Source of the DNA: Eumeta japonica
Lineage: Eukaryota > Arthropoda > Insecta > Lepidoptera > Psychidae
NCBI GenBank assembly: GCA_005406025.1
Contig: BGZK01002113.1
Location: 1 to 64,000 of the forward strand
DNA: 64,000 nt
Reading direction: 5' to 3'
Shown here in pieces: positions 37,780 through 49,649 of the stretch. The first letter of the stretch is position 1, and every line of letters begins with the position of its first letter. The notes below the pieces were generated by a model, which worked only from the letters and a program-made list of their open reading frames with translations, ran no database searches and was not told the DNA's origin. The position numbers and the translations under genes were made by a program.

Positions 37780-37904
37780 TCGACATATATGAATAAACTA
37801 TATAACTTCAAAATTTTGCTATAATTCGTTTAGCAGTTTTTTCGTGAAAGAGTAACAAACATCCATTCATTTTTGCATACATTTTCTTTTATATAGTAGT
37901 GGGA
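37780..37904 (-). mobile_element. Helitron-like element, 5' end fragment
   Basis: On the minus strand it starts at 37904 with TCCCACTACTATATAAAAGA, then GGATGTTTGTTACTCTTTCA, the hallmark 5' region of the family. No matching 3' end is seen lower down. Confidence 0.65.
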
Positions 37905-38384
37905 TTTATACCTGTATATATTTTAAGCATTATGCGATTTACATTTATGTATGTTATATAAAAACCGCTTACATTCAAAATGCTATCACTTAAAAACTTC
38001 ACTTTATGGTAATTTGTACGAATAACTACATCGATTCAACTATACTATTCAAGGATTCAATGAGACCAGGCGCTTACAACAGCGAAGATTGTAGCCCCGT
38101 GTGAATGGAAGAAAAAATTAAAATACTGCGGATCTAATTTAAGCGATGTTCCGTATTTACTAATTTTTTATAAATCTAAATTAAATTGTACACATCCTCT
38201 ATAGTGTTGCAATATAAGAGAAGTAACATTGCTGACTGATTTTGTTAAACATACCATCTATTTATTAATATTTTCTCAATCATATTCTCCTCTTTTTTTG
38301 CGTTTAAATAGGTGCTTCGTCCCTTTTTTATCGTTAAATAGTTAACAACAAAAATATATATTCTCCTATACACTTGCATTTTTA

Positions 38385-38622
38385 AACAGACAAGAGCCGC
38401 GACACGCAGACGCACATTCCCAAGTGATCCGGGAAACGGCGAGTTTTGCAACAGCGGCACGGAACCCCAAAACGAATTCACCTCCGAAGCCCGCGCGCGG
38501 TGGGGCAGCGAGCCCGCGAGGTTTCTTCGTGTGGTGCGCCGAGACGTAGTCGTTTTTGAGCTGCAGCCTTCAGTGACCGCGTCGGAGCCACTCGCCGTTG
38601 CGCGCACACAGCGCACTGCATC
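38385..38622 (+). promoter_or_regulatory. CpG-rich island with plus-strand splice donor: candidate promoter and untranslated first exon
   Basis: A sharply bounded CpG-rich segment in A+T-rich DNA. It holds an arthropod-type initiator TTCAGTG (38569-38575, A+1 at 38572) and ends with a strong plus-strand donor, GCATC/GTAAGTG, with the exon edge at 38622. A TATATAT sequence lies upstream near 38352. The plus-strand pentraxin-like gene needs a 5' untranslated exon, because its coding exon at 60719 begins with an acceptor only three bases before the ATG. This island could supply it across a ~22-kb intron, but another gene is equally possible. A 123-codon minus-strand open frame (38245-38616) also crosses it, unrecognised. 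Confidence 0.35.
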
Positions 38623-38629
38623 GTAAGTG

Positions 38630-41579
38630 ATATTTTTTAGTGCGTGACTTCTTTTTTTTCTTCTCCTTGATTCGCTCTCCTCCGATGATAATAATATCTA
38701 TTTTCACTTTCGTCGGACGCGCCACGTGAGTGCTTTTGAGTTACAACCGTATCGGCTTCACTTTCGTTCGGCCCGCTGGTTATACGTATAATTTTTTGTT
38801 GTAGATTAGTTAGATAATTTGTACATCGTGCAGCTTATATTAAAATGCACGTTGAAGGAATAAAAGAATGTAAGGTGAAAAAATAATTTAAGAAATACTG
38901 ATTTATATCCGGGTATATTAAGCGTAATGTAAACAATTTATTTGTATTTTATGTATTAAGATTTTATGCTTTGAAACGCTTTGCGAAAGACTAACTTGGC
39001 CAGCATTTTATGCTGCTTCAGCGAAGGTTTTTATAACACAAACGGTACGGTAGTTAATAGTAAAAACTAATAGTTTTACAAAATCTAATTTGAGAACTGC
39101 CCTATCTTTCGGTTGTTCTAAATTTAATTCTTTTTACAATAGAATCCTGTAGTTCTGCCATTTCGAAATTTCATTTTAAATAATAAAATTTTAAATTATT
39201 AATTTTTAAAAACAGAAAATATACCCAAGATTAAAATAAATTCACTACCGTCTTACGAAGCATTTTTCGTTTTGAGTGTTAATGAAATATCGATGGGCTT
39301 CTTTAAAAAGCCCATCGATATATTCAGGATTTAATTCAAAATTTGACATACCAAAAACATTGCGTATTACAAATAAAATACAATATACAATCCAAAGTGC
39401 TACATTGTTTGTTTCCGTGTAATGAAGATGAATGAATGTATGACACGAAAGGACATACAAGGATCCGCGAGGTTTTGTGCCTATAGATCTCTGTACATCC
39501 GGTTTCACAGATCATTTTTTTGGAAAATAAATACAGAATGTGTATTCAAAACGTATTTTGTATTTGCGCTTGTTATATGTATTACTTACAAAATCAATTG
39601 TTTTTTTCATCTTGAAGCATGACCCCAAAGCAACCCAAAATAAAAATACTGAATGAACAATCACTTTTTGTTATTTTTCGGCTACTCGAAAACGAAAGAA
39701 TTAATCGCTTCCTAAGATTTTAGCTGGTTTTACTAGCCTTTGTTTAAAACAGTTCTTTTTTATTCTAACAAGACTGTAACACCGAGGAAAGAGCTAGATA
39801 AAAGTTGAAAAAGCTTTGTAACTTCACGCCCGGTAAAAGCAAGTTTGACTCGTAATTTCGAATGAGACAGTTATAGCTATTTTTATTTAAATTGTAACGC
39901 CATTTCGAATTAACGACCGCTGCATTCATGTTGATGAAATCGTAAAATATTTTTTGAAGTTTTTCATATTTAAAATTTTATAAAATATTCTTCTGACAAG
40001 AAAATACATCTCGTTTATGCCATTAAAAAATATCACGAAATTGCCTAATAATTTTGTAGCAATATATTAGATTATTTTCGTGTCGTGTAAATGTAAATAA
40101 ATTGATATGAAACATGTACCGCTGCAAATTGTTACGTCACGGTAAGAAAGTCTTATTTATCCGATCGGGACTGTAATTTATATGCGCTCGTAAAAATTTC
40201 AAATATTAAGACTACATAAAAAGAACATAGAATTAATTTATTTACGATAATATAAATAAATGTGTACATTTACGCTCATTTATTGCGAACCAAGCGAAAT
40301 TTGTCTATCATAATAGTAATGTTATGAGGTGTGCCTTGACATCAGATACATTTTTGAAAAATTGATTAGTATTGGCTATTTAAGCGGGTCAGAATTTAAA
40401 AATAATAATCTGTTTGTTTGTTATTCAATTACGCAAATAAATTATTTCAACTATAACGTCAACGATTTCGATTGTATTTTCATATTTTTGGGACCAATTT
40501 AAAAACCTTTTCATTCAATTCCATTCGGTAGAATTGGAGATTATTCGTCGTATTCTGTATTCCACGCGGGCGGAGTTGCGGAGCTAAACACGAGTCAGTC
40601 CAATAGACGACGATATTTTATCACTGCTACATTCTGCTGGACAAAAGAAAATACTTTTCGATAGAGAGACATACTTAAGTCTTCGCTCGACTGAAGTCCG
40701 TGGCACAGGTGGCGTTTAGCCGACGGCGGCCCGCACGAACTTGCATCCCTACATGTGTAACACCGCACGAATAGCCAGCGGAAACGAGAACAGGGATAAA
40801 AACAGAATATATTCTGACAAAGGACTGTGGAGCTTGCTTGCTTCGGGCGAGGCGAGAAAAGCTTTATCTTAAAATAGATCTTGAATAAGCCATCAGTTGA
40901 AATACAATTGTAGGTGTAGACGCTACAGGGATTCTTAGAATGTTGCTTTCGGTCGCGATAGATACACCTACTAGAAAACGTATTGCATTGAATATTTTTA
41001 TTGAATACAACTTATCATATTTGCATCGTTTATAGTCGGAGTTTATAAATTATGAGACTTAAATTGATACTAATTATTTTGTGATTTTATCTAAGTAAAT
41101 AGAATAGTCTCCCGCAAGTGAGAAGTTACGCTCTCTCAGAGTTGTGATGCAGGCAAGTTTTACCGCTCGAGGCGATCGGACGATGTGCCAATTTGTTCCT
41201 ACGTCTCGTATAATCATGCTTATTGCGATGTTTATTAACTTTTCCTTGCCTCGTCACTATAGCCGTTTTCTTATATTAAAATTTTGCTATGCGATAAAAA
41301 TAAATTACTCATCACGTTAACTAACAGTATAGTTTCGTACATAAACTCTGGATTAGATAACACATTTCGATAAATCATTTTCTAAACGGAAGCGTTATAA
41401 AATTACGAGCCAATCTCATAATAATATTTTCCCTGTTAACCTTTGTTGCCGTAAAACATAGTAATACTGTTTTCTTTAAATACATAAACCTTTAAAACGT
41501 TGCCGTAGTCGTGTAACGACCAAAATCGTACACCGGAAATGACCAACTGGCGAAAATTTCGAATTAGATGTAATTAACA
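38630..41579. other. A+T-rich non-coding DNA
   Basis: Contains the hairpin at 39287-39321 and a relic of the Helitron-like 3' hairpin (CCACGCGGGCGGAGTTGCGG at 40562-40581). A G+C-richer stretch at 40690-40870 has no recognisable gene. Confidence 0.55.
39287..39321. repeat. 14-bp perfect inverted repeat
   Basis: ATATCGATGGGCTT (39287-39300) pairs with AAGCCCATCGATAT (39308-39321) across a 7-nt loop. Confidence 0.93.
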
Positions 41580-42260
41580 ATCAGCATAGAAGGAGTTTTA
41601 GCGAACGGGCGAATGCGGCAATGGATGGTGTTTTTTTTTTTTATTCTTTCGAGCTCATTTTTTTTCTCCCGCGCATTGTACACGCGCCTTACGTATTCTA
41701 ACGGTCGACGGCACGCGTCCGCTGAGCGGAACCCGGACACTTACGTTACGTAACGACGCGCGTTTCAAACGGACCAAATAATTTCACCAGCCAATGACCG
41801 CGCGGTCCGATTCGCGATTTTTTCGTTTAGTAGCGGACGCTCATGCGTGCGCCTGCGGCGTAAAGCTTTAACGAGGGTGTATACAAACGAACGCATGTGA
41901 AAGTTATTTAACTGGACAACGGCGTACGCGAAGAACAGAAGGACGTCCGCGGTTCGGCCGTGAAACTGACGCGGTACGGGCAGTCCGAAATCCATTTCCG
42001 TGGACGATGCGCGTTCGTCGTCAGTCGCCGCGTGTACGCTGTTACACCGGGATCACGTCGCTGTATTCCTCTGATGAATTATCGCGTCCACTTCCACGGA
42101 CGCGCTTCGCTTTCGAACGTCCGCCGGCGCCCACCGACCGGAGTCAAGAATACGCTTTGTGCGTACGTACAATACGGCAAATACGTAGAAACTGTTTGTA
42201 TAAAAGACTTCGCGTATCTCTAACATTTCCCGGTATACATTTAGAGGTGGCGTATTTTGA
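41580..42260. promoter_or_regulatory. Large CpG-rich island with minus-strand splice donor: candidate promoter
   Basis: About 680 bases rich in CpG, with a CCAAT box (CCAGCCAATGACC, 41788 on), initiator-like TCAGT motifs on both strands (plus 42019; minus CGTCAGTTTC near 41967) and a strong minus-strand donor, GTAAC/GTAAGTGT, with the exon edge at 41745. Open frames on both strands (41765-41995 minus, 41960-42223 and 42007-42297 plus) follow from the composition and match no family I know. A minus-strand first exon here could serve the CG32809-like gene, for which no 5' exon was found; this is inference. Confidence 0.4.
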
Positions 42261-43163
42261 GATTATTTGTCCGGTGGGAACCTACAATATTTTGTAGCTC
42301 TTCGTGCTTAAAATGCCTTTTTATTCGAAAAAAAGAAAATGGAAATAGAAGATAGTATACTTGTTTGTTTAAATATATTCGCATCTTGAACATTAACAGG
42401 ACAATAATTTTCAATTTTCAAATAAATTTAAAACTGTTGTGGACTTTAAATACTTTTGTGTTTGTATATAATTAGATCTCAAAATGATTCCACGTTTCAC
42501 AAAATAGACTTTGGATGTAAAAAAGAAAACAAAACTATTCGGTAGTGTTTTTTTTCTTTACATCCATGTTTGTTTTCACGTTTGTTTAATGAAAATATTT
42601 TCATAAAAACCACGCAATTAAAAAAAAGGACTGGTTTTCGTAGAATTTGCACCAATCGACAAAGCTCATATAGTTTAAAGACTGTTCTAGATTTTGAAAT
42701 CAATCAACAGATTTGTTTTTTTAGTTAGTTATAAAAAAAATATTTTTCTCTATGGCTTTTGACTTTGACAACTCTCAAACAAATAAAGTGACTTTGATGG
42801 GATTCATATAATTATAAACTGCTTACCAAGTTCAAGAATAACTAAATAACGAAATAGATCTGCTCATTAGCTTAAAAAATGATGAAATAAATATATATGT
42901 ACCTGTGAAGATGCTTTTCAAAAGTATATTTTTGATAGTATTAACAAAACTACTTATTCGATCGATACACGCTTGAAACGCTTATAAACACAAATAAGTA
43001 TTTCCGAATATCACATCGATGAACTTAATCGTCACAAAGTTGTAACGCATTTAGATTTGAAACATAAAACAGCTTCCCGTAATTTCAAATATTTACATCT
43101 ACGTTGAGACAAACCAAAAGTTCAAATGTAATTTATAATATGTACAATTTATTAATGTAATCT

Positions 43164-43207
43164 GTAAGATTTGACAGATGATGTACGGATAATCTGTCAA
43201 ATCTTAC
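43164..43207. repeat. 16-bp perfect inverted repeat
   Basis: GTAAGATTTGACAGAT (43164-43179) and ATCTGTCAAATCTTAC (43192-43207) form a perfect stem with a 12-nt loop. Confidence 0.95.
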
Positions 43208-43599
43208 TTTCACGAATCACGTATTTACATATTTGAAAAACGACATTATTTTAAAACCTTTTGTAACTTAGAATTTATTTAACGGGTTTCAAAGGTACTT
43301 CATTCCGTAAAAAAATGCTTGTAATATTAAAACATATTAAAGCATACAAAACATATAAACCATTTGATTCAACTTTTTTTTATTAGAAAATATTTATATT
43401 AAATATCTAGCTTACTAATACATGGTCTTTGAAATATTCAAATACATAACTTATATATTTAAAGGAATTGAAAAACTGGAACAAGTAAAAGAATCTATTT
43501 ATGTAGGCATATGTTTAGAAATGACGGTAAACGTATATGATGCTTGAAAATATAGTAATTATAATAAATGGGGAAAATAAAGGGTATTGTACCTCGTTT

Positions 43600-44060
43600 G
43601 CTGATACGGGTAGTAAAAGTATTTCAGGGCAAGCCCATTTGATTACCCACTATGGAGTTTTGAGCCCTAAGCTCAGTACAGTGGAAGAAAGACGAAAGTA
43701 GATTTAATGATTTGGAGATGCATTTCTTACGTGGGCGCATAGGGTTACTCTAAAAATAGATTCCTACGCATATATTTTAAGGCAATTGATGTTAGAGAAT
43801 GGAGTAGTTCGAAGGACGATCTAGTGACCAGAGTAATACAGCGCTGCGGTGATTTGGTCACCTGATGAGGATGAATGAAAGTTGGCTGACGAACAGACAT
43901 ACAAAGCGAATGCGTGGGTTAGAAAATTGGGCTAGAGATACTTTGCAAAAAATCTTTTGCACTCTGAATTGAAAATAGAGATACATTAAACGTGAAGCAC
44001 CCGAAACTTACGGTCTTGTATGAAACGATAGATGGAAGTGTAAGAAGCAAGAGAGGTAAT
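43600..44060 (+). mobile_element. Decayed 3' end of an RTE-like retrotransposon
   Basis: Scattered in-frame pieces, including SKDDLVTRVI and RMNESWLTN (about 43800-43900), then 'gaagcacccgaaacttacgg', correspond to the C-terminal end of the reverse-transcriptase ORF seen in the copy at 49650-50530 (compare its GAMGATGACTGAACAAAAC-like block and 'taagcacccgaaaccgacga'). Stops and shifts are frequent. Confidence 0.6.
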
Positions 44061-45221
44061 CTTTTCCTTCTGAAACTACATCGCGAATAGATATTTATAA
44101 ACTATCTATTTAGATGCAGATAATAGATTTCTTATATTTAAGATTATTTTAATCTTTCTGTCGTAATAAAGAATCAAAAAAGAATGAACGATTGGTCAAT
44201 AATACACATTTATATTATACGTCTTGAATATGTGTCATAGTACGCTCTATGAATCGTATCTAATAAAATTATAATAGACCGCGGTTCTTAAACGCAATAT
44301 CAAATCGGCTTAAGCATTATCTGTTATTCAGTGCAACTTCCCTTCATTTCATTGCAGGATTGAGAAATCGGTTATAAATAAGTAGGCGGAGTTCGGCACA
44401 GCTTTACAATCGCTCTGTTTTGAAATACTTGCGTAAATGGTTTGCAAATTAACAACAATTAGTTCTCGTTTATACATAACACACGATATCGTTTTATGGA
44501 AAAAGACTTGCATCCGCCCAATTTATATACGAAGCGACACCGGTCGACCTTCTACGTTACCAACCGTAAAGAGGTGAACTAACTTAATGTTACAAACAGG
44601 AATTACGCTCCGAATAATAGATGAGTTGTATATCAATTTAAATCTAGAGGTCTACGAACTTTCTAAAGATGTACAGATAAACTACAGAAGTTAGATAATA
44701 AGCTCCACTTATTTGACCTTATAATAAATTTATTACGTACTTGAATCAGTGGTTATAAAAACAGCTTAAACAAGACTTGATTATATTTGTGAGTTAAAAT
44801 GATTAAGAGTTTTTTCTGATCTTCGCTTGTTATTCGCGATCAATAAAACTTTCATGTAATTCTGATGATTGGACAGATAGTCACGTCATTGGTCAATATT
44901 TATTTATATTTTGTACGCAATTTCGATAACTTGATAAGCATTCATTACGATCTGTAGAATAATCTTGACACATCAACACAACACATGACACAACACATTT
45001 ACGATTTAATATTACAATAAAAGGTATAAGCTTTAAGTAAATATTATAATACCTTACTACCTTTTTAATCTAACCTGTATCTAATAAAATATATTTTTAT
45101 TAGATGTGGTTTAGACTAAAAGATTTTCATAAGTTCTAAATATAATAATTAGTAGTATTAACGCTTTAAGAAATATTGCATTGAATAGAGCAATTAATAA
45201 AATGGAAACTATGAATTTCTT

Positions 45222-45260
45222 TGTTTAGGACTATGAAAAGTCCTAAACAAGTCCTAAACA
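45222..45260. repeat. Inverted repeat with duplicated right arm
   Basis: TGTTTAGGACT (45222-45232) pairs with AGTCCTAAACA (45239-45249), and the right arm is repeated at once in direct orientation (45250-45260). The left arm can therefore pair with either copy. Confidence 0.9.
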
Positions 45261-47316
45261 CATGAAAGTTTGTTTAAGTAACAGACATTGTATATAACAT
45301 AACTTGAAACTCTCATTCGTATGTATGGCTGATTGGTTTAATATTTTTACTCGTTTAAATACGATCTAAAACTTCCTTAAGCTTTGACAATGACAGCTTT
45401 GAGTGTTACTTTATATTATTTATAAGCATTAAATTACATAAACTACTTTACATTATCATTTTTAAGGTTTCTTCAAATTTTAATAAAATTCCACCTGCGT
45501 AAGTGCAAGAAATTAATTTTATATAGTTATCAATATGGAAGTTAAGGCTAATGTGCACAAAGCACAACAAACAGTGGTTAAAATTCTCATCTGCTTTCAT
45601 TTCCATGAATTTTTGATTGGGAAAGTTTTTGACTGTTTATTTTTCGTTTCAATGATAAACAATAGGTTGAAAGCCCAAAGTTTTTAATTAAATCAATCAG
45701 TCCCTTTAAATATAAAACTTTGCCTTTTATAAGTTGAGAATTATTATCTAATTAGAAATTAGTTCGCAAGTGACTTCCCCGGGGCGCTGGATGAATTCTA
45801 TTAAATCGAAGTATTTCCAAAATACTTTTCTCAGTGAAACTGTCATTTACAAGTTCGTAACAATTCTACTTAGAGGTATAATAAGAATTTATCTCTGAAG
45901 CATATATACTTTCTTAAGCACGTTATTAAGCAAGTTTTTAAACGACTCAATTTCTTCTTTTTCTTAAATTTTACAATTACACTACAAATTTCCAGTTCAC
46001 AGTAAAGTTTTGATTACAAAAATAACTCCTATTAAAAATTTCGTCCGAATGGACAATAAACAATATATACATATTATAATTTATATACAATAGGTTAAAA
46101 TATGTATTGTTTGATAAAATATTATTTTATTTGATAAAAACGACTTTCTAATTTATCGACTAGAATTAAAATTGTAATGTAATTCGCTTAGTTCATTTAA
46201 TCTAAAATAAAATAAATCTCGACAGTGGGATGTTAAGCCCCGACATAATATATTGAACATTATTATCAGGAACGTCATATCAACGAATTTTCCTTAATTT
46301 ACGTATCTTATAACAAAATTTTCAAAAACGGCTTTGTGTTATATCCAATCACGTAAAATGATATAGAGTGAAAACATTCAATACAAAAGTATAGACTACA
46401 TACAAAGCGGCTTTACATGTAGAAAATTCAAACAAATAGTGACAAAAAAAAACAGGTCTGTCAAACGCGAGATGAACCAATAACTATAAATTCCTATGAT
46501 AATTTATGTGCTTGTCAACATAATTCCATTACTACCATAACTTCATTTTAATAATATGAAATCGTGATTTTTTTTAATTGCCGTCTTATTCACTTGCCGA
46601 CTCGCCGCCGCCTTCCCCTCACGGCTACTCATCTGTGTATAGTCGGTGCCTGCGCGAATAACAGGAAACATTCCTTCTACCCTCTAAATTATTAAAAAAT
46701 ATATATATAGATATATGTACTAGTAGAATTTATCTTATTTCATATTAAATTATATCATAATTAAATTTTTAGCCTTATTTTATGCAATCAACTAACGTGC
46801 GTGCATACACAATAAAAAAATATAAATATTAATACATTCAATTAACAAATGAACGGATTCAATTTTTTATTAATTGTCATTACAGAGCACTTCATTTATA
46901 ATAAACAATAAGAAAACGAGTTTTCTAAGACAAAGTAAATTCATTTTACTTGAATTTTATTTTTCCGTTCACAATATGCACGGTTGTACAAAACGTGTCG
47001 AAATGACCAGTACAAGGTGCCTCATTATTTTCTGAATACGTAACAAGAAACCAACGCAATAATTTTTATCGCTCTTATAAAGTTTCGAAAACCTTTTTTC
47101 ACGTTAATATACGATAATAAACCTATTATGCTATATGTTATATGGCCGTCTGTGTTTTTTTAATTGTCTGAAGTCGTTAAACAAGTCGTAAGGTGTCATC
47201 CTCAGAAACGGGTTATCTACATACATGGTTAATGAACAGCTTTCTAAGATGACTTTCCAAATGCAACGCTAATCCGTCGATATCAGTCAATAATGCACAC
47301 GGAAAAAGTATATGTA

Positions 47317-47561
47317 TCCCTCCTAATATTAGAAATGTGAATATAAGTTTGTTTGTTATGCTTTCACGCAGAAACTACTTAACCGATCATCATGAAACTT
47401 TATACACATATTCTCATGAGTATTAGGAAATATATAGAATACTTTTTATTGTTTTTTTATGGAAGGTAAAAAAAATATTTTGGCATGTATGATTGTTTGT
47501 CAAAAAATTTGAAATTTAGCAACTTCAAAGCCATCTAGCATTTCAGTAAGTATATATTTAA
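47317..47561 (+). mobile_element. Helitron-like element, 5' part (outer copy)
   Basis: Starts TCCCTCCTAATATTAGAAAT, then 'aagtttgtttgttatgcttt' and 'cgcagaaactacttaaccga', the family's 5' end. It stops at a reversed 3' end (47562), so this copy appears interrupted by, or fused to, other copies. Confidence 0.65.
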
Positions 47562-47690
47562 CTAGCTTTCACCCGCCGCTCCGCTCGCATTGAAGCCCTT
47601 AAATAAATATCAAAATTATTACATTCCAATAGAAATAAATTTTATTGCTTTAACTGTATTTTATTGCTTGGCTGGGATCATCAGTATTTT
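47562..47690 (-). mobile_element. Helitron-like 3' end, reversed
   Basis: Plus strand reads CTAGCTTTCACCCGCCGCTC, the reverse complement of the family's hairpin plus CTAG end (CTAG at 47562-47565). Only the end piece is recognisable; it lies between two plus-oriented 5' ends. Confidence 0.6.
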
Positions 47691-47694
47691 TAAA

Positions 47695-48314
47695 CCATAC
47701 TAATATTGTCATTGTAAAAGTTTGTATGTTTGTTACACAATCAAGCCTCAACAGCTGAACAGAATCAGCTGAAACTTCACCGTAATATAGCTCATGCATA
47801 AAAATAACGTATAAGCCATAATTTACAAAGATACTTTGCTTTTGACTTAGCTTGCGGAGCCATATAATGACTGCCGATTGATTATTGGTTACATCAATAA
47901 TAAACAGAGATTCAAATTCAACATCCCTTGGGGATCGGAATCGTGATCAGGACCGGGATCAGCATGAAGAGCTCCTTAGATCGTTTCATATTAAAAAAAT
48001 AGCGCATTACTAAGGGTCCTCTTATCATGGAATCTATAACGGGACCGATATAGTCATCATGGTTGATAACGTTATTGATCAATATGAAAGATAAGAAATT
48101 CGCTGTATGTCCACGCGGACAGAGACGGATTAATTATGTATATTTTGAACCGAAATCCAGGTCGGTACCAGAATGAGAATCAAAACCGGAGACTGGACTG
48201 AAGGGAATGAAGGAACAATATCGGGAATGGTTGACAGCGTTATCAGTCTATATAAAAGACGAAAGAATGTATGTATTCGATGTTCATGTGGGCGGAGCCG
48301 CGGGTGAAAGCTAG
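47695..48314 (+). mobile_element. Helitron-like element, near-complete (inner copy)
   Basis: 5' end near 47695 (CCATACTAATATTGTCATTG, then GTTTGTATGTTTGTTACACA), followed by 'cagctgaacagaatcagctg', GATCGG-type array (47930-48200), hairpin GGCGGAGCCGCGGGTGAAAG and CTAG (48311-48314) followed by T. This is the best-preserved 3' terminus of the family in the window. No protein coded. Confidence 0.75.
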
Positions 48315-49640
48315 TTTGTAATAAATAAAAGATATGTATGTTTGCGTAAAAACATTTTTCTAATATCTTTCTTTTGATTTTAATTTAATTGTTTTTCTGC
48401 GTATTCTAGCTTTTTGATGAGCCCTAATTCCATTCAATTGATTCATTCGACTTTAAAATTTCTTTAATAACCACATTAATGAAAAAGGTGGTTATCATCT
48501 TATATTTCTGAATTTTTAAAATAAATAATGTAACAAAAATCATGATTATTTATAAATTCCTTGATAACGCTGTGACCATATATAAAATTCAGGTTAAAGA
48601 TATGCATACGATTCGTCTATGAGTGGTTTTGAAACAATTAATTTCTCTGATATATAGTTTTATAGTTAACTCAAAACTAAAACAAAGGTTAAATTTACAA
48701 TTATATTAGTTTATGTTGTCGTATATTATTATATTCTGTGAGTAGTTTTGACGTTACAAATATGTATATATTTAATTGACACCCATGTTTGCATAACTTC
48801 AAATTCCGATACAAGATCATTAAAATAATTTTGTTATAAAGTTTTTTCATCTACATATTCGTTCGTGTGTACTAAATTGGAAAAGATTTAAATAAGTCTC
48901 ATATCTAGATGAAACTTAGTAACGGTTTCATTTATATATATTCGGAGACCTATTATGTCGTCACGCATACTGAGGTGATCAGCTGTTTTGCTACCATATA
49001 ACAGACAGTGTCCTTAAGAAATTTCGCAAAATTTTACAAGAATACAAATCAATATTTGACTCATTACTAGTATACGTTATTTAATGAACTGCAAATACCA
49101 CTAATAAGGAGGCTTCAAAAGGATCACGTAATAAGCAAACATAGAACGACTAGTATTTTTATTTTAGGAAAATTATTGCTCAAGGGATCGATGTCTTCAA
49201 ACAGACGCCGTTGATTTAAATGTTTACTTTTGTGAATAAAAATTCACAGCACGTAAAATTACGAATGACTCTCTAAACAAAATATTCTACAACATATAAA
49301 ATATTTTAAAATAAACTGTTTTAGAATATTTAAATAAATAGGCGTAACATAGAGTCACCACCACGTGCGTGTCTTACTAACAGAACATCTACCGTTTAGC
49401 ACGAATAAAATAAGATCGTCTCACGTGTTTTAGATAATATTTATCATTGATAAATCTTACAAAATTTTATACACATGAGCAATTTCTCTACATTATAAAA
49501 TTCTATGTGCAGAAGTAAACGGTTTCAACTAAGTGTCTATTTACAAATATGTATTTATAATTTTACACTGTTTTGGTTAAGAAAAATAAAATTAAAATAA
49601 TAATCTTTGTATCCCGTATCATTAATTAGAATATAGGAAC
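48315..49640. other. A+T-rich non-coding DNA, nothing recognised
   Basis: No exon, repeat family or conserved motif was identified in this stretch. Confidence 0.6.
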
Positions 49641-49649
49641 AAGTATAGA

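Larger units (their letters stand above)
33891..38350. other. A+T-rich non-coding DNA with repeats
   Basis: Holds a Helitron-like 3' part (34490-34742), a GATCGG-type array (35840-35945), a dead mariner (36200-36810) and a Helitron-like 5' end (37780-37904). No host exon seen. Confidence 0.55.
42261..47316. other. A+T-rich non-coding DNA with retrotransposon remnant and hairpins
   Basis: Holds hairpins at 43164-43207 and 45222-45260, a decayed reverse-transcriptase 3' end (43600-44060), and a short CpG-rich patch at 46580-46670 ('gccgactcgccgccgccttc') with no splice site. No host exon seen. Confidence 0.55.

Noticed and set aside
38245..38616. 123-codon minus-strand open frame
   Set aside because: It lies on a CpG-rich island, then runs into A+T-rich low-complexity sequence with a lysine/asparagine tail; no family match and the plus-strand donor at 38622 explains the island better.
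41765..42297. Three overlapping 76-96 codon frames
   Set aside because: Frames on both strands in the same CpG-rich sequence are expected from composition; none looks like a protein family.
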